36,447 bases of DNA, taken from the NCBI GenBank assembly GCA_030697555.1, contig JAUYPV010000158.1, positions 1-36,447 on the forward strand, in the 5' to 3' direction. Made by a program: the position numbers and the translations under genes. The notes under the pieces are model-generated. The model did no database searches. It was not told where the DNA came from and saw nothing but the letters and a program-made list of their open reading frames with translations. The DNA is from Hyphomonadaceae bacterium (lineage in GTDB: Bacteria; Pseudomonadota; Alphaproteobacteria; Caulobacterales; Hyphomonadaceae). Within the stretch, counting starts at the first letter, position 1. Each line of letters begins with the position of its first letter. Below, piece after piece: positions 25,708-34,649 of the stretch.

Positions 25708-26286
25708 ATGTTCATCCAGACCCAGACGACGCCGAACCCGGCGACCCTGAAATTCCTGCCCGGCCAGGACGTCTCTCCGGAGACGCCCTACGAGTTCATC
25801 TCGTTGGACGAGGCCGCCGCCTCGCCGCTGGCCGCCGCCCTGTTCGGACTCACCGGCGTGAAGACGGTTTTCCTCGGCTCGGATTTCGTCTCGATCACCA
25901 AGTCGGACGAGGCTGACTGGGCGCACCTAAAACCGCAGGCCCTTGCCGCCATCATGGACCATTTCGTCTCTGGCGCCCCAGTGATTGCCGACACCACGAA
26001 GTCCGAGGCGCCGGCCGCCGAGGACGACATAGTCTATGAAGGTGAGACCGCCGAGATCGTCGCCGAGATCAAGGAACTGATCGCGACCCGTGTGCGTCCC
26101 GCGGTGGCCAACGATGGCGGCGACATCGTCTTCAAGCGCTTCGATGCCGACACCGGCATCGTGCACCTCTCGATGCGCGGCGCCTGCTCGGGCTGCCCGT
26201 CCTCCGCCCTGACGCTGAAACAGGGCGTCGAGAATCTGCTCCGCCACTACGTTCCGGAAGTGACGGCTGTCGAAGCCGCCGCCTGA
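25708..26286 (+). CDS. nfu: NfuA-type iron-sulfur cluster carrier (NifU-like)
   Basis: 192 residues from ATG 25708 (MFIQTQTTPNPATLKFLPGQ). The N-terminal Nfu_N scaffold domain (1-90) is typical of alphaproteobacterial and mitochondrial Nfu1. The C-terminal NifU domain (about 110-180) has VRPAVANDGGDIVFKRFD and the cluster-binding C-x-x-C in GACSGCPSSALTLKQGVENL. It binds a [4Fe-4S] cluster between two subunits and passes it to client enzymes such as lipoyl synthase and aconitase. Length equals the Nfu1 type. The neighbour miaB is a typical Fe-S client. Confidence 0.95.
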   Translation: MFIQTQTTPNPATLKFLPGQDVSPETPYEFISLDEAAASPLAAALFGLTGVKTVFLGSDFVSITKSDEADWAHLKPQALAAIMDHFVSGAPVIADTTKSEAPAAEDDIVYEGETAEIVAEIKELIATRVRPAVANDGGDIVFKRFDADTGIVHLSMRGACSGCPSSALTLKQGVENLLRHYVPEVTAVEAAA

Positions 26287-26321
26287 TCCGCATTCACCTG
26301 ATCAACACTCAAGGGGGAGGG

Positions 26322-26927
26322 ATGATGGGCAAGCCGCTGCCGGATTCTTCGCTCGACCAGCTTTTTCGCGATGCTCGCACACGTCGTGGATGGACGGACG
26401 AGGAAACGCCCGAAGTCCTCATCCGCGCGACCTACGATCTCCTGAAGCTGGGGCCGACCGCTTCCAACATCACCCCGGCGCGTTTTCTGTTCGTGCGTTC
26501 GACGGAAGCCAAGGCCCGCCTCGAACCTCATCTCGACGAAGGCAACCGCAAGCAAACCATGGCCGCGCCGTGGACCGCGATCGTCGCCTACGATCTCGCT
26601 TTCGCCGACCATCTCACAAAGCTCATCCCGCACGCGCCGAACGCGAAGGACTGGTTCGCCGAGCCGAAGAATGCCGAATGGAACGCCATGCAGAGCGGAA
26701 CGCTGCAGGGCGGCTACCTCATCCTGGCGGCGCGCTCGTTGGGTCTCGACTGCGGGCCGATGAACGGCTTCCGCCGCGAAGGCGTCGACAAGGAATTCTT
26801 CGGGGCCGATCCGGTGATGAAGACCTGGCGCTCCAGCTTTCTCGTTAACATCGGCCATGGCGACGACACCCGCGTCCGGCCCCGCGCGCCGAGGCTCGAT
26901 TTCGAGGAAGCCTGCCGCATCCTTTGA
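26322..26927 (+). CDS. RutE-like nitroreductase family protein (malonic semialdehyde reductase)
   Basis: 201 residues; ATG 26322 and ATG 26325 are adjacent behind GGGGGAGGG, and the second has the better spacing. FMN nitroreductase-fold proteins of this group include RutE, which reduces malonic semialdehyde or helps remove 3-hydroxypropionate precursors in pyrimidine catabolism. Matches are ARTRRGWTDEETPEVLIRA, LLKLGPTASNITPARFLFV (FMN-binding) and QGGYLILAARSLGLDCGPMN with GFRREGVDKEFF. No other rut gene is near, so the substrate is uncertain and a general NAD(P)H-dependent reductase role is possible. Confidence 0.8.
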   Translation: MMGKPLPDSSLDQLFRDARTRRGWTDEETPEVLIRATYDLLKLGPTASNITPARFLFVRSTEAKARLEPHLDEGNRKQTMAAPWTAIVAYDLAFADHLTKLIPHAPNAKDWFAEPKNAEWNAMQSGTLQGGYLILAARSLGLDCGPMNGFRREGVDKEFFGADPVMKTWRSSFLVNIGHGDDTRVRPRAPRLDFEEACRIL

Positions 26928-26960
26928 CGGGCGATACCTCAAGCGCGTAAGAGCCCGGCC

Positions 26961-27593
26961 ATGCTGATCCTGGGCATCAACACATCCGGAGACGCCTGCG
27001 AGGCGGCGCTACTCGACGATAGCGCGGCGATCGCCGAGCTGTCCGAGCTCATGAGCCAGGGCCATGACGCGCGCCTCGCACCCGTGGTCGAACAGGTCAT
27101 GCGCATGGCGGGAAACACATTCGCTGATCTAAAGCGCATCGCGGTTGTCGTCGGCCCCGGCTCATTCACCGGTCTGCGCACGGGCGTCGCGTTTGCGCGC
27201 GGATTATCCCTAGCGCTCGACATTCCGGCCGTCGGGGTCACCAGCCTCGAAGCCCTCAGCGCCTTGCCGCAGGACAGCTATGTGCTCGGCCTGCTTCCCG
27301 CCAAACGCCGGCCGCCCGAGCGCACTTGGTGGGGCCAGCTCATCGACCAGGGCAGAGGCGGCGCCGAGCCTTTCGAAGCTTCCGAGGAGGACCTGGCAAG
27401 CCTTGCGTCCGGCGTCGATGCGATCTGCGGCGACCTCGCCGGCGTTCCCGATTTCGGACCGAAGCGCGTCATCGCCGGGCCCACGGCGAAAGCAGCAGCC
27501 CTGTTCGCCTCGCGCCGCGCCGCGGACGACCTGCCGCCGCCACGGCCTGTCTATGTCCGAGAGCCGGACGCCAAGCCCATGGCGCGGCCGTGA
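26961..27593 (+). CDS. tsaB: tRNA threonylcarbamoyladenosine biosynthesis protein TsaB
   Basis: 210 residues from ATG 26961. TsaB is the ASKHA-fold partner of TsaD needed for t6A37 in ANN-decoding tRNAs. Visible features are the N-terminal ILGINTSGDACEAALLDD, HDARLAPVVEQVMRMAG, and VVGPGSFTGLRTGVAFARGL. It lacks the TsaD metal-binding histidines, as expected for TsaB. The stop overlaps the rimI start (GTGA, 27590-27593), so the two are co-translated, a frequent pairing. Confidence 0.95.
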   Translation: MLILGINTSGDACEAALLDDSAAIAELSELMSQGHDARLAPVVEQVMRMAGNTFADLKRIAVVVGPGSFTGLRTGVAFARGLSLALDIPAVGVTSLEALSALPQDSYVLGLLPAKRRPPERTWWGQLIDQGRGGAEPFEASEEDLASLASGVDAICGDLAGVPDFGPKRVIAGPTAKAAALFASRRAADDLPPPRPVYVREPDAKPMARP

Positions 27594-28072
27594 GCCTGCG
27601 CCTTGCAACGCTTACCGACGCGGCTGAACTGTCCCGCCTCCATTCCGCGTCCTTCGAAGATGGCTGGAGCGAGGCTGATTTCCGGACATGGCTCTCGCGA
27701 ACGGAAGGCTTCGCGGTTGTTGCTTGCCGCGCCGTCTCGTCCCGCGAATGGGAAGCGGTTGCATTCGGCCTTGGCCTGGCGGCAGGCGATGACGCCGAAC
27801 TTCTCACTATTGCGACGGATCAGGGACGGCGGCGCGCCGGCCTGGGCAGGCGGATTTTCGGCGCACTTGATAGAGAGGCCGCGAGCCGTGGCCTCAAACG
27901 CTGGGTGTTGGAGGTGGCGCGCAACAATCTTCCGGCAATCGGGCTCTACAAATCCTCGGGATTCGTGGAAATCAGCGTCCGGAAAGCCTATTATCCTCAG
28001 GGAGGGGGCCGCGTTGACGCGCTGGTTCTTTCCCGGACGGTCGGGCTGGCAGGTGGACAGGTGGGCGCTTGA
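27590..28072 (+). CDS. rimI: ribosomal-protein-alanine N-acetyltransferase RimI (GNAT)
   Basis: 160 residues from GTG 27590, overlapping tsaB by 4 bp. GNAT fold: LHSASFEDGWSEADFRTWLS, then a strand (AVAFGLGLAAGDDAELLTIA), the acetyl-CoA loop QGRRRAGLGRRIFGAL (R/Q-x-x-G-x-G/A) and the RimI-type motif EVARNNLPAIGLYKSSGFVE followed by RKAYYPQGG. RimI acetylates the N-terminus of ribosomal protein S18 and can act on other proteins. fur begins 58 bp downstream. Confidence 0.93.
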   Translation: MSLRLATLTDAAELSRLHSASFEDGWSEADFRTWLSRTEGFAVVACRAVSSREWEAVAFGLGLAAGDDAELLTIATDQGRRRAGLGRRIFGALDREAASRGLKRWVLEVARNNLPAIGLYKSSGFVEISVRKAYYPQGGGRVDALVLSRTVGLAGGQVGA

Positions 28073-28130
28073 CCCGCATATGTGCCTCCGCGTGCCGGTC
28101 GCGCCGGAAACGCGCCACGGAGGGTGTCCG

Positions 28131-28541
28131 ATGATCGAGCAGAGGTGCATCGAGAAAGGCCTGCGGATGACCGAGCAGCGCCGCGTAATCGCGCGCGTGC
28201 TATCGACGGCCGCCGACCATCCCGATGCGGAAGAACTCCATCGCCGCGCGGCCTCCATCGACCCGAACATCTCGCTGGCGACGGTCTACCGCACGGTGAA
28301 GCTGTTCGAGGATTCCGGGATTATCGAGCGCCACGATTTCCGCGATGGCCGCTCCCGTTACGAAGAGGCGCCGGAAGAGCACCACGACCACCTGATCGAT
28401 GCGAAGTCGGGCAGGGTGGTGGAGTTCAAGTCCGACGAGATCGAAAAGCTGCAGGTCGAGATCGCACGCAAGCTGGGCTATCGCCTGGTCGATCACCGGC
28501 TGGAACTCTATGGCGTGCCGCTCGACGAGGACAAGAAGTAG
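28131..28541 (+). CDS. fur: Fur family metal-responsive repressor
   Basis: 136 residues from ATG 28131, preceded by GGAGGG (28119-28124). Winged-helix DNA-binding domain: [38 protein letters not shown]. The metal and dimerisation domain has [16 protein letters not shown] (H84-H87 region) and later H122. The CxxC structural zinc pairs of enterobacterial Fur are missing, as usual for alphaproteobacterial Fur/Mur; the only cysteine is C6. Depending on lineage such a protein senses iron or manganese, which cannot be told apart here. miaB, an Fe-S enzyme gene, follows after 4 bp. Confidence 0.93.
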   Translation: MIEQRCIEKGLRMTEQRRVIARVLSTAADHPDAEELHRRAASIDPNISLATVYRTVKLFEDSGIIERHDFRDGRSRYEEAPEEHHDHLIDAKSGRVVEFKSDEIEKLQVEIARKLGYRLVDHRLELYGVPLDEDKK

Positions 28542-28545
28542 CCGA

Positions 28546-29943
28546 ATGGGCGATGCGTCGAAGCCGGTCACCCAGCCAGGGACCAAGGGCCTCTTCATCA
28601 AGACATACGGCTGCCAGATGAACGTGTACGATTCCGAAAGGATGAGGGACGTTCTGAAGCCGTTGGGTTACGCGCCGGTGGACACGCCTGAAGCGGCCGA
28701 CCTTGTCGTGCTCAACACCTGCCACATCCGCGAGAAGGCGACGGAGAAAGTCTTCTCCGAACTTGGCCGCCTGAAAGACATGAAAGCGGAATCCGGAGGC
28801 AGGCTGCGTATTGCGGTCGCCGGCTGCGTCGCCCAGGCCGAGGGCGAGGAGATCCTGCGCCGCCAGCCCGCGGTCGATCTCGTCGTCGGCCCGCAATCCT
28901 ATCACCGCCTGCCGGAAATGATCGCGCGCATGGCGCGCAAGACGGGCGACGTGCTCGAAACCGATTTCGCCGCCGAGGAAAAGTTCGACGCCCTGCCGAA
29001 GACGCGCGAGCTGGATGGTCCCTCGGCGTTCCTCTCCGTGCAGGAAGGCTGCGACAAGTTCTGCACTTTCTGCGTGGTGCCCTACACGCGCGGCGCCGAA
29101 TACTCGCGCGGCGTCGATGCGATCGTCGCCGAGGCGCGCGAGCTTGCCCGCAAGGGCGCGAAGGAAATCGTGCTGCTCGGGCAGAACGTGAACGCCTGGC
29201 ACGGCGCTGCGCCCGCGCAGGATTCGGCGGGAGGGGAATGGGGGCTCGGCCAGCTGATCCGCCATGTCGCGAAGATCGGCGGCATCGAGCGTATCCGCTA
29301 CACGACCTCGCATCCGCGCGACATGGCCGACGACCTGATCGAAGCGCACCGCGATGTCGAAAAACTCGCCCCCTTCCTCCACCTGCCGGTGCAGTCGGGG
29401 TCGGACCGGATACTCAAGGCGATGAATCGCCAGCACACTGCAGCGGACTATCTCCGTATCATCGAACGCGCCCGCTTGGCGCGACCGGATATTGCGCTGG
29501 CGTCCGACTTCATCGTCGGCTTCCCGGGCGAGAGCGATAAGGATTTCGAGGACACGTTGGCGCTGATTAAGGAAGCCGGTTTCGCACAGGCCTATTCGTT
29601 CAAGTATTCACCGCGCCCAGGCACGCCGGCTTCCGAGATGAGCCTGCAGGTTGGGGAAGCCGTGAAGGACGAACGCCTTGCACGGTTGCAGGCGCTGATA
29701 CGCGACCAGGGCATGGTGTTCAACAAGGCGGCCGTTGGAAAGCGTGTCGAGGTCCTGTTCTCGCGCGATGGCAAACTGGACAGGCAAGCGCTCGGCTATT
29801 CGCCCTACATGCAGCCCGTGCATGTCGCCGACGGCGCGCATCTGATGGGCAGATTTGCCGAGATCGAGATTGTCGGCGCCACGTCGCAAAGCCTGACGGG
29901 ACGCCTTGTTGAGGCCGCAGTGCGCGCCGAGGTTTCAGCGTGA
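28546..29943 (+). CDS. miaB: tRNA-2-methylthio-N6-dimethylallyladenosine synthase MiaB
   Basis: 465 residues from ATG 28546; the frame is open further up within fur, but [20 protein letters not shown] is the normal N-terminus. This radical-SAM enzyme adds the methylthio group to i6A37 of tRNAs. The UPF0004 domain holds C23 (YGCQMN), C59 (NTCHIR) and C94 (AGCVAQ), binding the auxiliary [4Fe-4S] cluster. The radical-SAM motif is C169-x3-C173-x2-C176 (CDKFCTFC). A TRAM domain ends the protein (about 395-460). It overlaps phoH by 4 bp (GTGA). Confidence 0.97.
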   Translation: MGDASKPVTQPGTKGLFIKTYGCQMNVYDSERMRDVLKPLGYAPVDTPEAADLVVLNTCHIREKATEKVFSELGRLKDMKAESGGRLRIAVAGCVAQAEGEEILRRQPAVDLVVGPQSYHRLPEMIARMARKTGDVLETDFAAEEKFDALPKTRELDGPSAFLSVQEGCDKFCTFCVVPYTRGAEYSRGVDAIVAEARELARKGAKEIVLLGQNVNAWHGAAPAQDSAGGEWGLGQLIRHVAKIGGIERIRYTTSHPRDMADDLIEAHRDVEKLAPFLHLPVQSGSDRILKAMNRQHTAADYLRIIERARLARPDIALASDFIVGFPGESDKDFEDTLALIKEAGFAQAYSFKYSPRPGTPASEMSLQVGEAVKDERLARLQALIRDQGMVFNKAAVGKRVEVLFSRDGKLDRQALGYSPYMQPVHVADGAHLMGRFAEIEIVGATSQSLTGRLVEAAVRAEVSA

Positions 29944-30944
29944 GCACAAAGCCGAAGCAAACCCGCACCAGCCGTTTCACCGTCCCGATCGCCAACCAGC
30001 AATTGCTGCGCGACATCTGCGGTCCCGCGCACTCCCACCTTCAGTTGTTGGAGCACGCTTTCGCGGACGACTCTGTGCGCGCCGAAAGTCAGGGCCAGAC
30101 CGGCGAGATCGTCATCACGGGCAATGGCGAAGGCGCCAAGATAGCCGCCGAGTCGATCGAGGCGTTCGCCGCTCGCATCGCTGCTGGAGCGGAGGCAACC
30201 GCAGCAGAACTCGAAGCAGCCATCCGCCTGACGCGCGCACATGGCGGCGGCGTGGTCGGCGCTGGCGATGTAATCGTTGGTCTGCGCAAGCCCGTCATGG
30301 CGCAGACGCCAGGCCAGCGCGCCTATCTCGAAAAGTTGAAGCGCGACGATCTCGGCCTCATCTTCGGCGTTGGTCCCGCCGGCACCGGCAAGACATACCT
30401 GGCCGTCGCCCAAGGCGCCGCTGAGCTGAAAGCCGGCAAGCGCGAGCGGCTGATCGTTGCGCGGCCTGCGGTGGAGGCCGGCGAGAAGCTCGGCTTCCTG
30501 CCGGGCACGCAGGAAGAAAAAGTCGATCCCTACATGCTGCCGATCTGGGATGCGCTCAACGAGTGTCTCGGCGCACAGGAGGTCGACCGCCGCAAGGAAC
30601 GCCGTGAGATCGAAGTTGCGCCGCTCGCCTTTATGCGTGGCCGCACGTTGAAGAACGCCTTCGTCATCATCGACGAAGCGCAGAACGCCACCGTGCCGCA
30701 GATGAAGATGGTGCTGACACGCCTAGGCAAGGGCTCCCGCATGATCGTCACGGGCGATCCCTCGCAGACCGACCTGCCGGGTGGCATACGTTCGGGCCTT
30801 GCGCATGCACTCGGCATCCTGAAGGGCGTGAAAGGCGTTGCGCTGGAAGAGCTGACCAAGGCTGATGTGGTTCGCCACGAACTGGTTGGCCGCATAATCG
30901 ACGCCTATGAAAGGGACGCCACCAAGGGCGTCTCCAAGACGTGA
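29940..30944 (+). CDS. phoH: PhoH family ATPase
   Basis: 334 residues from GTG 29940. PhoH-like (YbeZ) P-loop proteins are ATPases that work with YbeY in rRNA and RNA processing. Residues 145-152 are the Walker A GPAGTGKT; Walker B is [10 protein letters not shown], followed by [20 protein letters not shown]. The N-terminal about 125 residues form the usual KH-like extension. The genes on both sides (miaB, ybeY) overlap it by 4 bp, the standard alphaproteobacterial operon. Confidence 0.95.
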   Translation: MSTKPKQTRTSRFTVPIANQQLLRDICGPAHSHLQLLEHAFADDSVRAESQGQTGEIVITGNGEGAKIAAESIEAFAARIAAGAEATAAELEAAIRLTRAHGGGVVGAGDVIVGLRKPVMAQTPGQRAYLEKLKRDDLGLIFGVGPAGTGKTYLAVAQGAAELKAGKRERLIVARPAVEAGEKLGFLPGTQEEKVDPYMLPIWDALNECLGAQEVDRRKERREIEVAPLAFMRGRTLKNAFVIIDEAQNATVPQMKMVLTRLGKGSRMIVTGDPSQTDLPGGIRSGLAHALGILKGVKGVALEELTKADVVRHELVGRIIDAYERDATKGVSKT

Positions 30945-31447
30945 TCCAGGCGTTCTCCGTTCCGCTGATCGACATGCGCATCGGCGATGCGCGTTGGGAA
31001 AGCTATGGCGATCTCGAAGCGCTCAGTGGCCGCGCACTCAACGCTGCGGCCGGTGAGACGGGCGAGCAGGGCGCGGTCGATATCCTGTTCACCAATGACG
31101 AGGAGATGCGCCATCTGAACAGTCAGTGGCGCAATCTCGACAAGCCGACGGACGTGCTGTCCTTCCCGTCCGATGGCCCGGAAATCCCCGGCCAGCCAAG
31201 GCATCTGGGCGATATTGCGCTCGGGCTCGAGACGGCGCTGCGTGATGCAGAGGCAATGAAAAGGCCTTTTGATGCGCATGTCAGCCATCTTCTGATTCAC
31301 GGGTTTCTGCATCTTGTGGGTTATGATCACATCGAAGCTGAAGATGCGGCGGTGATGGAACCTCTTGAGACCAAAATCCTGGGCAGCCTGGGCTGGCCTG
31401 ATCCTTACGCCAACGGCCCCTATGCCGGCGAAAAGGACAAAGGCTGA
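30941..31447 (+). CDS. ybeY: endoribonuclease YbeY
   Basis: 168 residues from GTG 30941, overlapping phoH. A metal-dependent RNase for 16S rRNA 3'-end maturation and ribosome quality control. The zinc site is HGFLHLVGYDH (H120, H124, H130), and the conserved LNSQWRNLDKPTDVLSFP precedes it. Length is typical. corC follows 3 bp after the stop. Confidence 0.97.
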   Translation: MIQAFSVPLIDMRIGDARWESYGDLEALSGRALNAAAGETGEQGAVDILFTNDEEMRHLNSQWRNLDKPTDVLSFPSDGPEIPGQPRHLGDIALGLETALRDAEAMKRPFDAHVSHLLIHGFLHLVGYDHIEAEDAAVMEPLETKILGSLGWPDPYANGPYAGEKDKG

Positions 31448-31450
31448 GCC

Positions 31451-32338
31451 ATGCCCACCGATGGAGAGCCTCCGCTGAAGGTCTCGCTCAGGGAGCGTCT
31501 TGCGCGCCTGATCGCCGGCGCACCTGTCGAGGTGATCGTCACCAGGCCCTCGCAGGAGACCCCTTCGATACGCCTTCGCCTCAAGGAATTCGAGACGGCG
31601 AGCGTTCGCGATGTGATGACGTCGCGCGTCGATATCTCCGCGGTTGAGGTCGGTTCGACGCTTGGCGACGTGCTGAACCTGTTCGCGCTCGAAGCTCATT
31701 CACGCATGCCGGTCTATCGCGACTCGCTCGACGAGCCGCTCGGCTTTGTGCACATCAAGGATGTGGTGGCCGAGCTGGTGCGCCTAGGCTGGAACGCGGA
31801 AACGCTGGCGTCGCGCCCGCTGGAGCGGCTGCTGCGCGACATCATGTTCGTGCCCGGCTCGACGCGTCTGCCGGACCTGCTGGTCCAGATGCAGGCGAGC
31901 CGCATCCATATCGCGCTTGTGGTCGACGAGTATGGCGGCACAGGCGGCATGGTGTGCCTCGAGGATCTCGTCGAGCAGATCGTCGGCGAAATCGAAGACG
32001 AGCATGACGAGGCAAAGCCCCTGGTCGTGCGCCGCGGCAGATCCGTCTGGGAGGTCGATGGGCTTGCCAGCATCGTCGATGCGGAACGCGAGACGGGCCT
32101 TCATCTTGCGGTCGAGGATTTCGAGACGGACGTCGACACCATCGGCGGACTCGTTTCGGCGCTGGCCGGAAAAGTTCCGCAGACAGCCGATGTGATCGAA
32201 CATCCGAGGGGCGCGAAATTCGAAGTGATCGCCGCAGATCCGCGCCGCGTGATTCGCGTGCGGTTGAGGGGTCCCAAGGCGCAGCCTGTCCTGCTTGCGG
32301 AGGGCGGGAGCCCCGCTGTAGACCGGTCCGACGCCTGA
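31451..32338 (+). CDS. corC: CorC/HlyC family CBS-pair protein
   Basis: 295 residues from ATG 31451. Two CBS domains (about 50-175; ASVRDVMTSRVDISAVEVGS, HSRMPVYRDSLDEPLGFVHI, VVDEYGGTGGMVCLEDLVEQ) precede a CorC_HlyC transporter-associated domain (about 205-285; LHLAVEDFETDVDTIGGLVS). No TM helix is visible, so it lacks the DUF21 membrane part of CorB-type proteins. In enterobacteria the soluble CorC affects magnesium or cobalt efflux. The order ybeY-corC-lnt is conserved widely in Proteobacteria. Confidence 0.93.
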   Translation: MPTDGEPPLKVSLRERLARLIAGAPVEVIVTRPSQETPSIRLRLKEFETASVRDVMTSRVDISAVEVGSTLGDVLNLFALEAHSRMPVYRDSLDEPLGFVHIKDVVAELVRLGWNAETLASRPLERLLRDIMFVPGSTRLPDLLVQMQASRIHIALVVDEYGGTGGMVCLEDLVEQIVGEIEDEHDEAKPLVVRRGRSVWEVDGLASIVDAERETGLHLAVEDFETDVDTIGGLVSALAGKVPQTADVIEHPRGAKFEVIAADPRRVIRVRLRGPKAQPVLLAEGGSPAVDRSDA

Positions 32339-32357
32339 CGCGAGCCCGGGAGGGGCA

Positions 32358-34022
32358 ATGAACAAGACCATTGCCGCCGATACGTCGCCTGCGATGCGGG
32401 GGAATTTTCTCGCGCCTGTCTATCTGTGGGTGGCGGGCCAGCGAGGGCCGCGTGCACTGGCGCTCGCCGCGGCGCTTGGGGCAATCGCCAATCTCGGTTT
32501 TCCGCCGCTGTTTTTCTGGCCGGCGTATGCGGTTGCGCTGACCGGTCTGGTCTGGATGCTCGATGCGGCGCGTCTTTCGCCGAAGCCGGCCAGGTCCGCC
32601 TTCTGGCGCGTGTTTGCGTTCGGGTTCACCTACTATCTTGTCGGTATGCACTGGATAGCGGCGGCGTTCCTCGTCGATCCGGGCGCACACCTCATCTTCA
32701 TCTGGATGCCGCTGGTCGCGCTGCCGGGCGGACTCGCCATGCTGCTTGCCTTCTTCGTCAGCATCGGCTTCCGGTTCTGGTGTGCGGGGCCTGCGCGCCT
32801 CATCCTGTTCGCCGTCGCCTTCATGTTCGGCGAGTGGTTCCGCGGAGCGCTGTTCGGCATCGGCGGCTTGCCATGGAATCTTCCCGGCATGATCTGGGCG
32901 CCGGGCAGCGAGGTTTCGCAGTCGGCTTCCATCTGGGGAATCTACGGTCTCTCCGCTCTCACGGTCATCGCGATGGCGGCGCCCGCGACGCTGGCGGACG
33001 CTCGCGCCCGTGGCACCACGGGTTCGCGCGCGGCGCCGATCATCGTCGCGGCGATCGTCTTCGGCGCCATCTGGGGCTGGGGCGCGCGGCGCCTGGGCAG
33101 CATTCCCGAGGCGCCGGACGGGCCGGTAGTGCGATTGGTCGAGGCGGGCGTGCCGCAGGGAGAAAAATACAAGCCGGGCGTCGACTGGAAGATCGTGATG
33201 CGTTTCCGCAATCTCACGGGACCCGATGCGGCCGACACGCCTTCCATCGTGATCTGGCCTGAGGGCGCGCTGCCTTACTACCTGTTCGAGTGGCCGGAGG
33301 CGCTGGATGTCGTCGCCGACACGATTGGCAATCGGCGGCTGATCGTCGGCACGATCCGGCGCGAGAAACCCGGTACGGATGATGAGACGGCTTACAACAG
33401 CCTCGCCGTGGTGACGGGCGACAGCAATGTGCGTGGGCCGCTGAAGATCTACGACAAGCACATGCTTGTGCCCTTCGGGGAGTTCACGCCGTTCTCGGAT
33501 GTGCTTGGAGCGCTGGGGCTGAAGACGCTGCAGAAGCTGGCGCCGGGCGGGTTCGAGGCGGGGCCGAAGCCGTCGCCGATACGCGATGTGGTAGGGTTGC
33601 CCTCGTTCGGTCCGCTGATCTGCTATGAGGGCGTCTTCCCGGGGCTGTCGCCGACCGGCGCCGATCGGCCGCGCTGGCTGGTCAACATCTCGAACGACTC
33701 GTGGTTCGGCAGTCTTACCGGCCCGCATCAGCATGCCTCGCAGGCGCGGTATCGCGCGATCGAGGAGGGGCTGCCGATGGCGCGGGTCGCTGCGGGCGGG
33801 CTCACCGGCATGATCGACGCCTACGGACGCTGGACGGCGAGGGGACATCCCGCCGACCCAGTGAAGTATGGCGAGGATCCGCCGGGCTGGCATTCGAGCG
33901 TCGTGGACGCCGCCATTCCCCCTGCTGCCGAGCCGACGCCGTATGGCCGCTGGCGTGATGGATTGTTCTGGGTAATTCTAGGGTTCCTCAACCTTGGGTT
34001 GTTAGTCCTGCCGCGCCGCTGA
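32358..34022 (+). CDS. lnt: apolipoprotein N-acyltransferase Lnt
   Basis: 554 residues from ATG 32358, with AGGGGC before it. Lnt adds the third acyl chain to the N-terminal cysteine of lipoproteins in the inner membrane. There are about six to eight TM segments in the first 225 residues plus one at the C-terminus, and a periplasmic nitrilase domain. The triad can be placed: E302 (WPEGALPYY), K367 (IYDKHMLVPFGEF) and C422 (PLICYEGVFPG). NISNDSWFGSLTGPHQHASQ is also typical. It would modify lipoproteins such as the PCuAC protein at 23479. A small 5-bp hairpin (34033-34047) follows the stop. Confidence 0.96.
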   Translation: MNKTIAADTSPAMRGNFLAPVYLWVAGQRGPRALALAAALGAIANLGFPPLFFWPAYAVALTGLVWMLDAARLSPKPARSAFWRVFAFGFTYYLVGMHWIAAAFLVDPGAHLIFIWMPLVALPGGLAMLLAFFVSIGFRFWCAGPARLILFAVAFMFGEWFRGALFGIGGLPWNLPGMIWAPGSEVSQSASIWGIYGLSALTVIAMAAPATLADARARGTTGSRAAPIIVAAIVFGAIWGWGARRLGSIPEAPDGPVVRLVEAGVPQGEKYKPGVDWKIVMRFRNLTGPDAADTPSIVIWPEGALPYYLFEWPEALDVVADTIGNRRLIVGTIRREKPGTDDETAYNSLAVVTGDSNVRGPLKIYDKHMLVPFGEFTPFSDVLGALGLKTLQKLAPGGFEAGPKPSPIRDVVGLPSFGPLICYEGVFPGLSPTGADRPRWLVNISNDSWFGSLTGPHQHASQARYRAIEEGLPMARVAAGGLTGMIDAYGRWTARGHPADPVKYGEDPPGWHSSVVDAAIPPAAEPTPYGRWRDGLFWVILGFLNLGLLVLPRR

Positions 34023-34067
34023 GCTTACTGCTACCCAACTTCTGGGTGTAATTTCCCGACCAGCGAG

Positions 34068-34526
34068 ATGGGGGCGCGTCGCGCGGTGGACGCAAAAGAT
34101 CCGACTTACATCGATCAGTATGTGGGCCGGCGGGTGCGCCTGCGGCGGGGCGAACTGGACCTGTCGCAGGAAGCGCTGGCCGAGAAGCTGGGCATCACGT
34201 TCCAGCAGCTCCAGAAATACGAGAACGGCAGAAACCGCGTCTCCGCCGGGCGGCTGTACGAGCTGGCCCGCACGCTCGAGACGACCATCATGTATTTCTA
34301 CAATGGCGTCGAAACACTGGGCTCGGCCTATGCCAGGGGCGTTTCCGAAGAAGGGGCCGAGTTCAAGGGGCAGGCCGACAGCGAGGCCATCGACCTGATG
34401 ATCGCGTTCCGGGAAATCCGTGACGCCAGCCAGCGGAAATCCATTCTCGCCACCGTCAAGAAATCCGCGGCCGGGTTCTCGCCACCGCTGCCGCCGAGGG
34501 GCGGGCGGCCGAAACGCAAGCGTTAG
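34068..34526 (+). CDS. XRE-family helix-turn-helix regulator
   Basis: 152 residues from ATG 34068; GTG 34086 (VDAKDPTYIDQYVGRR) is an alternative start. The HTH_3 domain spans about 20-75: VGRRVRLRRGELDLSQEALA, EKLGITFQQLQKYENGRNRV. The rest is a helical tail (EAIDLMIAFREIRDASQRKS) ending in a basic GGRPKRKR. An XRE gene between lnt and metK is a conserved feature of this lineage, but its targets are not known to me. It reads toward metK, 123 bp upstream of the metK start, so it might act on the metK region or simply share the neighbourhood. Confidence 0.9.
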   Translation: MGARRAVDAKDPTYIDQYVGRRVRLRRGELDLSQEALAEKLGITFQQLQKYENGRNRVSAGRLYELARTLETTIMYFYNGVETLGSAYARGVSEEGAEFKGQADSEAIDLMIAFREIRDASQRKSILATVKKSAAGFSPPLPPRGGRPKRKR

Positions 34527-34580
34527 TCTACGGATTCGGCGCGAGTCTTGCGTCCGGCGGCCAACCGCAGCTGTTCTAAA

Positions 34581-34606
34581 ACCATATAAAGCTTTCTTTA
34601 TATGGT
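34581..34606. promoter_or_regulatory. perfect inverted repeat upstream of metK, probable methionine-cycle operator
   Basis: ACCATATAAAG-CTTT-CTTTATATGGT: perfect 11-bp arms with a 4-bp centre, ending 44 bp before the metK GTG. The ATATAAAG-N4-CTTTATAT form resembles sites assigned to ArsR-type regulators of methionine/S-adenosylhomocysteine metabolism (SahR) in Proteobacteria; that match is from memory. As RNA it would form an AU-rich stem, so a role in the leader is possible. It shows no SAM-II riboswitch pattern. Confidence 0.6.
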
Positions 34607-34649
34607 CGGGCGAGGTAAGGAAGCCCGGATCGTTGCAAGGAGGCCCGGC

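Noticed and set aside
31842-33893. 683-codon minus-strand frame opposite lnt
   Set aside because: Antisense of lnt and corC; highly charged low-complexity product without recognisable motifs.
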